Below are positions 6,429 to 10,799 of a stretch of 10,799 nt of DNA, one piece after another; the first letter of the stretch is position 1; each line of letters begins with the position of its first letter. This stretch comes from CAYRFE01 sp964539615 (GTDB lineage: Bacteria; Macinerneyibacteriota; Macinerneyibacteria; Macinerneyibacteriales; CAYRFE01), in NCBI GenBank assembly GCA_964539615.1, contig CAZIJP010000089.1, positions 1 through 10,799 on the forward strand. Reading direction: 5' to 3'. The notes under the pieces were generated by a model. The model made no database searches and had not been told where the DNA came from. It saw nothing but the letters and a program-made list of their open reading frames with translations. Made by a program: the position numbers and the translations under genes.

Positions 6429-7196
6429 TCAGTAATATTTGTTCCTTATTTTATCCAACCCGCCGTTGTTCTCTAATTTCATATATGACTGCTGTAAGCG
6501 TTTCAACACAGCATCAGGCACTTTCTTTGAGATACCCAGATACACCGGCTCTTTATAAATTACAAATGAGTTTATAGCAAAAGCTGCAAATACGGGATCT
6601 TTTTTGATCTTATATTTGATATTGGTGGTCTCTTCGAAAAATCCCAGTATACGACCTTTTTGCAACATCGGAGCAAACTGCTGCGCCTCAGGCACAACGA
6701 CGAAATGATCGGCAAATGCCGTGTCTTTTGCAAGCCTGTCTTTAAATATCTGCCCGTAAAAGGCATTTTGCTGCACGGCAATTCGTTTATTCATCTCATC
6801 ACTCTTTTTAATAAGTTCATCAAGTGTCCGAATGTTCATATTGACGTCTTTTTTCAACACGATCAACGCCATCTGCGAAAAACGTTCCGGGCCGACCCAA
6901 TTGACAAATTCCGACCGCTCTGCCGTTTTCGAAAGGTTGCACATGATCTCCACTTCACCGGTTTTCAACATTGCAAGCGCCCGCGACCACGGCAATTCCA
7001 CAAATTCGGGCGTTATACCCGCATCTTTAAGGATCGCCTCCGTGATCTCTACGTCAAGACCTGTCCATTGTCCTGTGGCGGATTTACTATATTGAGGGGG
7101 ATAATCGGTCACGCGTATCTTTAAAGATTCACAGAAAAGAACCGGGGTCAGCAGCAACCCGAGAAACAACATGTAAACCCATGTTTTCCCGTTCAT
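6429..7196 (-). CDS. Family 3 extracellular solute-binding protein (amino-acid type)
   Basis: A periplasmic protein of 255 residues, the usual size for PF00497 binding proteins. Residues 1-23 are a signal peptide ending LLLTPVLFCES; the cysteine is not in a good lipobox (VLFC), so a lipoprotein form is unlikely but possible. Family features are the early IRVTDYPPQYS (27-37), GLDVEITEAILKDAG (46-60), FVELPWSRALAMLKTGEVEI (65-84), and KTAERSEFVNWVG (90-102), where R94 is the expected ligand-contacting arginine. The end LENNGGLDKIRNKYY is typical. No permease or ATPase gene accompanies it. Instead it follows a sensor kinase gene by 11 bp, with its ribosome binding site on the kinase stop codon. 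A polar amino acid or related small ligand is likely; the specificity is unknown. Roles in sensing rather than transport are possible. Confidence 0.88.
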   Translation of the reverse strand: MNGKTWVYMLFLGLLLTPVLFCESLKIRVTDYPPQYSKSATGQWTGLDVEITEAILKDAGITPEFVELPWSRALAMLKTGEVEIMCNLSKTAERSEFVNWVGPERFSQMALIVLKKDVNMNIRTLDELIKKSDEMNKRIAVQQNAFYGQIFKDRLAKDTAFADHFVVVPEAQQFAPMLQKGRILGFFEETTNIKYKIKKDPVFAAFAINSFVIYKEPVYLGISKKVPDAVLKRLQQSYMKLENNGGLDKIRNKYY

Positions 7197-7203
7197 GGCT
7201 TCG

Positions 7204-7209
7204 CCTCCT
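7204..7209 (-). promoter_or_regulatory. Ribosome binding site of the solute-binding protein gene
   Basis: The minus strand reads AGGAGG seven bases before ATG-7196. It overlaps the kinase TAG stop (7210-7208), indicating that the two genes are transcribed together. Confidence 0.75.
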
Positions 7210-9184
7210 ATGGTTTTGCATCGAGCAGTGAGCGTATCTTTGCCGCTAAGGAATGAGGAGTGTAGGGTTTCCCTATGAAATTCACACCTTCTTCAATAAT
7301 GCCGTGGTGTGCGATCACGTTGCGCGTGTAGCCGGATGCATATAATATTTTCACCTTCGGGAATTTTTGCACTATTTTTTCCACAAGTTCTTTTCCGTTC
7401 ATCCCCGGCATCACGACATCGGAAAGCACAAAATCCAATTTTCCGTTAAAATTCGCCAGTTCTTTTAATGCAGCTTCGCCTGATGCCGCCTGAATAACGG
7501 TATACCCGATTTCCTTCAAAAAGGAAATGGTAAATTCACGTACGGCTGGTTCGTCCTCAACAAGAAGGATCGTTTCATTCCCACCGATTATATCGTCTTT
7601 TATCGGTTCGGAGACAACATCTACCGGTGTGCCCGGTATGAACGGTAAATACATCTTGAACGTTGTGCCGATACCTTCCTCCGAATACACTTCTATCGAA
7701 CCGCCTGCTTGTTTTACAGCTCCGTATATCGTGGCAAGTCCGAGACCTGTGCCATGCCCTAATGATTTTGTCGTGAAAAACGGTTCAAAGATATGTTTCA
7801 TGTTTTCTTTTGAAATACCATGCCCCGTATCGCTGATCGCAAGCATCACATATTCACCCTGTTTGACATACGGATGTTCATGGCAATAATGATGGTCAAG
7901 GATCACGATATCGGTCTCTATCACGATCTTCCCGCCGTTGGGCATCGCATCACGGGCATTGACGGCAAGATTAAGAATGATCTGTTCAAATTGCGCTTGG
8001 TCGGCTATACAGGTAACCGGTTTATTACTGCGGCGCACATCAAGAATGATATCTTCACCGATAACACGTCGTAACATTTCGCTTACCACACTCAACAGGT
8101 CATCGATATTTACCAGTTTCGGTTCGACCATCTGTTTGCGTGAAAAAGCCAGTAATTGACGGGTAAGCGATGCGGCGCTTTCTGCTGCTTTTCGTATCTC
8201 GTTGATCTTCCCGAAAACAGGAAGAGATTTATCCGTTTGCAATGCAGCCAACGTGGCATTACCGATGATTGCCGTGAGAAGATTATTGAAATCATGGGCG
8301 ATACCGCCTGCCAACCGCCCCAGCGCTTCCATCTTCATGGCTTGTTGGAGCTGATTTTGAAGTTTTTTTTGTTCTTCCTCTGCATTTTTACGTTCGGTGA
8401 TATCACGAGCAACAGCAATTACGGCTTTTTTTCCGAAATACATACACGGCGCAACGGTCACTTCTTTGGGGAAGATGGTACCGTTTTTCCGCATTGCCCA
8501 AAATTCAAACTGCTGCGGTTCTCCGCCGTATGCTTTTTTCAGACATACAATGACGTGAGATATATCATTTTTCCCGGGAGCTGAAAGGAACTCGGGTGAT
8601 TTTCCGATAAAATAATCATGCGGATACCCGTAGAATACTTCCACAGCATGATTCACATCGAGAAATCTTCCGTATTCATCCTGAATATACACCGCTTCGG
8701 TAATGCTGTTGAGCATGCCTCGATAGGTGTCGTATGCTTCCTGAAATTTAAATTGTGATTGTTTCCGTTCGGAAATATCGAGAAGACTGAATTGCAACAT
8801 TTTTCTGCCGGAAAATTCAAACGCCATAAGATGCACTTCAGCATCCCATTCTTCGCCGGAAGGCCTTTTGTGGCGCCATTCAAAAAATATTTCACCTTCA
8901 CGCAATGCGATTTCTATCTTTTCCCGGGCAACCGCTTCAGCTGTTCTGCCGTCATATTGCACCGGCGCAGATACATCAAGAGGTGTTTTATTCAACACGT
9001 CTTCTTTTGAATGATACCCGTATATTTTCACTGCAGCTTCATTGCAATCGATATATCGGTAAGTAAGCGAATCCATGACTATAAGCGGCGTGCGTGACTT
9101 TTGAAACAATACCAAACTGTATTCTTTACTGAGCGTTAGTTCGTCATTGAACCGGTCGATATCGTTCTGTTTCGGCTTTTGCAT
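7208..9184 (-). CDS. Soluble hybrid sensor histidine kinase: PAS-PAS-HisKA-HATPase-receiver
   Basis: A 658-residue signalling protein without any membrane segment, so it is cytoplasmic. Two PAS domains span about residues 22-140 and 155-265, each ending in the DISERK/DITERK-type motif that leads to the next domain. A short coiled coil (267-285) precedes the phosphoacceptor helix with H297 in GGIAHDFNNLL. The ATPase domain shows the N-box NLAVNARDAM (405-414), DTGHGI (452-457), FEPFFTTK (467-474) and GTGLGLA (478-484). The C-terminal receiver (about 537-655) keeps the acidic pair E543-D544, phosphorylatable D589 in LSDVVMPG, S617 and K639. All catalytic residues are present. The AHDFNNLL histidine box plus attached receiver resembles CckA-like kinases. 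No partner regulator or phosphotransfer protein is encoded nearby. Start ATG-9184 has GGAG six bases upstream; the nearby ATG at 9188 is out of frame. The PAS ligands are unknown. Confidence 0.94.
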   Translation of the reverse strand: MQKPKQNDIDRFNDELTLSKEYSLVLFQKSRTPLIVMDSLTYRYIDCNEAAVKIYGYHSKEDVLNKTPLDVSAPVQYDGRTAEAVAREKIEIALREGEIFFEWRHKRPSGEEWDAEVHLMAFEFSGRKMLQFSLLDISERKQSQFKFQEAYDTYRGMLNSITEAVYIQDEYGRFLDVNHAVEVFYGYPHDYFIGKSPEFLSAPGKNDISHVIVCLKKAYGGEPQQFEFWAMRKNGTIFPKEVTVAPCMYFGKKAVIAVARDITERKNAEEEQKKLQNQLQQAMKMEALGRLAGGIAHDFNNLLTAIIGNATLAALQTDKSLPVFGKINEIRKAAESAASLTRQLLAFSRKQMVEPKLVNIDDLLSVVSEMLRRVIGEDIILDVRRSNKPVTCIADQAQFEQIILNLAVNARDAMPNGGKIVIETDIVILDHHYCHEHPYVKQGEYVMLAISDTGHGISKENMKHIFEPFFTTKSLGHGTGLGLATIYGAVKQAGGSIEVYSEEGIGTTFKMYLPFIPGTPVDVVSEPIKDDIIGGNETILLVEDEPAVREFTISFLKEIGYTVIQAASGEAALKELANFNGKLDFVLSDVVMPGMNGKELVEKIVQKFPKVKILYASGYTRNVIAHHGIIEEGVNFIGKPYTPHSLAAKIRSLLDAKP

Positions 9185-9190
9185 CCATTT

Positions 9191-9195
9191 CTCCG
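9191..9195 (-). promoter_or_regulatory. Ribosome binding site of the kinase gene
   Basis: The minus strand reads CGGAG, six bases before ATG-9184. It favours this start over the out-of-frame ATG four bases further upstream. Confidence 0.55.
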
Positions 9196-9232
9196 TTTAT
9201 CTGTATTTTCATAATCCGTAACAACTACATAT

Positions 9233-9260
9233 ACTATATCCGAATATCAGTAAATTGCAA
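9233..9260 (-). promoter_or_regulatory. Candidate sigma-70 promoter of the kinase/binding-protein operon
   Basis: On the minus strand, TTGCAA (9260-9255) and TATAGT (9238-9233) are 16 bases apart, matching the consensus at 4/6 and 5/6 positions. The expected start near 9226 gives a leader of about 40 bases. It lies just downstream of the terminator that ends the AsmA gene, where a promoter is needed. By-eye prediction. Confidence 0.4.
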
Positions 9261-9300
9261 TGAATTTTTAATACACCTTGTTTTGAATATATCACTCTAA

Positions 9301-9333
9301 AAGAAAAAAAAGAGAACGGTTTTCACCGTTCTC
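9301..9333 (-). terminator. Intrinsic terminator of the AsmA-family gene
   Basis: On the minus strand, GAGAACGGT and ACCGTTCTC form a perfect 9-bp stem closed by a GAAA tetraloop (9333-9312). It is followed at once by eight U residues and more U-rich sequence. It starts eight bases after the TAA stop of the AsmA-family gene. On the plus strand the hairpin is followed by A residues, so it works in one direction only. Confidence 0.92.
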
Positions 9334-9341
9334 AAAAAGAG

Positions 9342-10760
9342 TTATTTGATCAAATTTTTCAGTTTGTCCGTTGCGTCCTTTTTCAGTTTATCGGTCTGCT
9401 TGTCGACTTCTTTTTGGGCTGCGTCTTTAACAAGATTCTGCACCGACTTTGAAGCATCTTTTACCAATTCATCCGATGTCGGAAGCTTCGGCGTAACAAG
9501 CGTCGTGGAGGGTTTGGACATCGTTCCCTTCACTTCAAACACAAGTTCGATCTGCCCTTTTTCATTGAGGACATATTTCATGGCGGTCTCAGCCACATCT
9601 TCAGGCTTGAGATATTTATCAAGCTTTAACGATTTTATCCCTTTTCCGACTTGATCGGTAACGCCTTTTTTAATTGATTCTTTGTGTTTATCAGCAAGGA
9701 TCACGCCGGTGTTGAGATCGATCGCCTTGCTTGCAGTGTTCACGGCGCCGTTGAAGGAAATGTTCCCGTCATCGGTTTTAATTATACCGTCGGAAAGTTT
9801 GACCGTGTTCTCTTTATACCAGATGCCGACCTTTGCGTCAGCCCATACAAGCTCATCTTTTAAAAATGATAAACGACCGCAGTATTTCTCAAGAGCCTGC
9901 ACGTTTTTCATAGATTCGAATATCTGTAGGCCGGTGATCATACCTTTCGGCGATCCGGCGGTAAGCGATATCTCAGGATTCAAAAGGCGTGTGGTCAGAT
10001 CGAACGGTTTAACGATCCCGTCAACGGCAAAAGTGATATCAAAGGATTTCACACTTTCAGTCCGTACGGTGCCGACCGTCTTCACTCCTGCACGGATCGT
10101 GATCTTCACCTGATCTTCTTTTTCGAGCATTTTCGGATTGATGGCAATGTCATGGATCAACATTGTCACGCCGTAAACTGAAATATTTTGCCCCGTACGA
10201 ACATCATAAAAAGACAATGAGCCATCTTCTGCGCCGATTTTTCCGATCGCGATGGAAACCGGCAAATCATCTGCACTTAATGGTTTTGTAGGACCTTTTT
10301 TTTCAACCGGTTGTTTTTCCGTTTCTTCTTTTGGCTTGGCCTGCATAAGATCGGAAATGTTCAAAGAACCGTCGGGATATCGCACGATAAAAGCTTTCGG
10401 TTCATACAACGTGAGCTCGGTAAGCTCAAATTTCTTTTTTAAAAGCGACCCGAATTTCAACTTGAAGCGAAATGCTTTCAATGAAACAAAGAGATCATTG
10501 TCGGTCACTTCTTTCATCTCAGCTATGCGTTCCGGTTTTTTGTGATTTGAAATGCGGACGTTCTCAACATCGATACCGGATACAACTGAAAATATCGACA
10601 CTTTTATAGCGCCTATGGTGACCTTGCGGTTCAAGGATTTTTCCATTTGTTTTGCGACCATATCTTTGTTGATGGTCAATATGGCAACCACAGCGGCTGC
10701 TACAAGAAGCACGACCACCGTCAGCCCGATAAGCACACCCCACTTCAGAATCTTTTTCAT
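9342..10760 (-). CDS. AsmA-family envelope protein
   Basis: A 472-residue protein anchored in the inner membrane by one N-terminal helix (residues 9-30, VLIGLTVVVLLVAAAVVAIL) with the rest in the periplasm. After the helix, MEKSLNRKVTIGAIKVSIFSVVSGIDVENVRISN (39-72) is the typical opening of AsmA/TamB-related proteins. These form long beta-rich grooves thought to move or organise lipids between the membranes of diderm bacteria. Later segments fit this: LKFGSLLKKKFELTELTLYEPKAFI (101-125), DGSLSFYDV (179-187), and alternating strands to about 350. A charged Lys/Glu/Pro linker lies at 141-163. The last 42 residues are a Lys/Asp/Ala-rich amphipathic helix. The protein is shorter than E. coli AsmA (about 617). 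A ribosome binding site precedes ATG-10760 and a terminator follows, so it appears to be a single transcription unit or the end of one. The exact role is unknown. Confidence 0.82.
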   Translation of the reverse strand: MKKILKWGVLIGLTVVVLLVAAAVVAILTINKDMVAKQMEKSLNRKVTIGAIKVSIFSVVSGIDVENVRISNHKKPERIAEMKEVTDNDLFVSLKAFRFKLKFGSLLKKKFELTELTLYEPKAFIVRYPDGSLNISDLMQAKPKEETEKQPVEKKGPTKPLSADDLPVSIAIGKIGAEDGSLSFYDVRTGQNISVYGVTMLIHDIAINPKMLEKEDQVKITIRAGVKTVGTVRTESVKSFDITFAVDGIVKPFDLTTRLLNPEISLTAGSPKGMITGLQIFESMKNVQALEKYCGRLSFLKDELVWADAKVGIWYKENTVKLSDGIIKTDDGNISFNGAVNTASKAIDLNTGVILADKHKESIKKGVTDQVGKGIKSLKLDKYLKPEDVAETAMKYVLNEKGQIELVFEVKGTMSKPSTTLVTPKLPTSDELVKDASKSVQNLVKDAAQKEVDKQTDKLKKDATDKLKNLIK

Positions 10761-10764
10761 AGTT

Positions 10765-10771
10765 CCTCCTT
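10765..10771 (-). promoter_or_regulatory. Ribosome binding site of the AsmA-family gene
   Basis: The minus strand reads AAGGAGG, only four bases before ATG-10760, a little closer than usual. It supports this start. A TATATT -10-like hexamer lies at 10787-10782, but any -35 element would be outside the window. Confidence 0.65.
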
Positions 10772-10799
10772 GTGATACATTAATATACTAGAACGGAGA

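Noticed and set aside
7081..7196. Lipoprotein signal on the family 3 binding protein (cysteine at residue 22)
   Set aside because: The residues before the cysteine are VLF, and phenylalanine at the position just before the cysteine does not fit a lipobox.
1..10799. CRISPR array, tRNA or rRNA genes, or a toxin-antitoxin or phage-defence system
   Set aside because: I saw no regularly spaced repeats with spacers, no clear tRNA or rRNA sequence, and none of the gene products has a defence or toxin domain.

Overview
The window holds seven protein genes, all on the minus strand, so transcription runs from high to low coordinates. Six are complete. One, at the left edge, is cut by the window boundary. 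The AsmA-family protein and the periplasmic binding proteins point to a diderm (Gram-negative-type) bacterium. Most of the DNA looks about 45-50% GC by eye. The SH3-domain secreted protein with repeated strand motifs is compatible with a spirochaete, but that is a weak guess; nothing here fixes the phylum.

Region by region, in transcription order. (1) 10760-9342: an AsmA-family envelope protein with its own ribosome binding site, closed by a textbook intrinsic terminator at 9333-9301. (2) 9184-6429: a soluble PAS-PAS-histidine kinase-receiver hybrid, followed 11 bp later by a stand-alone family 3 solute-binding protein. (3) 6428-6230: a 199-bp spacer holding two copies of a 30-bp hairpin-type intergenic repeat and a candidate promoter. 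(4) 6229-2352: a tightly packed operon of an MTA/SAH-type deaminase, a BtuF-like binding protein, a BtuD-like ATPase and a BtuC/FecCD-like permease, with 4-, 8- and 4-bp coding overlaps. (5) 2338-473: a very AT-rich gene for a secreted SH3b protein with repeats, whose ribosome binding site overlaps the permease stop codon. (6) 456 to beyond position 1: the N-terminal part of a Y1/HUH (REP-associated, RAYT-like) transposase that carries palindromic DNA repeats inside its coding sequence.

How the genes may work together: the deaminase-importer operon suggests that corrinoid (or iron-chelate) uptake is expressed with disposal of S-adenosylhomocysteine or methylthioadenosine, which would fit B12-dependent methyl transfer. 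This is inference; I see no cobalamin riboswitch in the leader. The kinase and binding protein may form a sensing unit, but the kinase has no membrane segment, so direct coupling is not evident.

Most of the window is ordinary. The least ordinary parts are the self-contained palindromes in the transposase gene, the abrupt composition change at position ~2340 with an apparently foreign gene fused to the end of the importer operon, and the deaminase-importer gene order. No gene-free stretch exceeds 300 bases.
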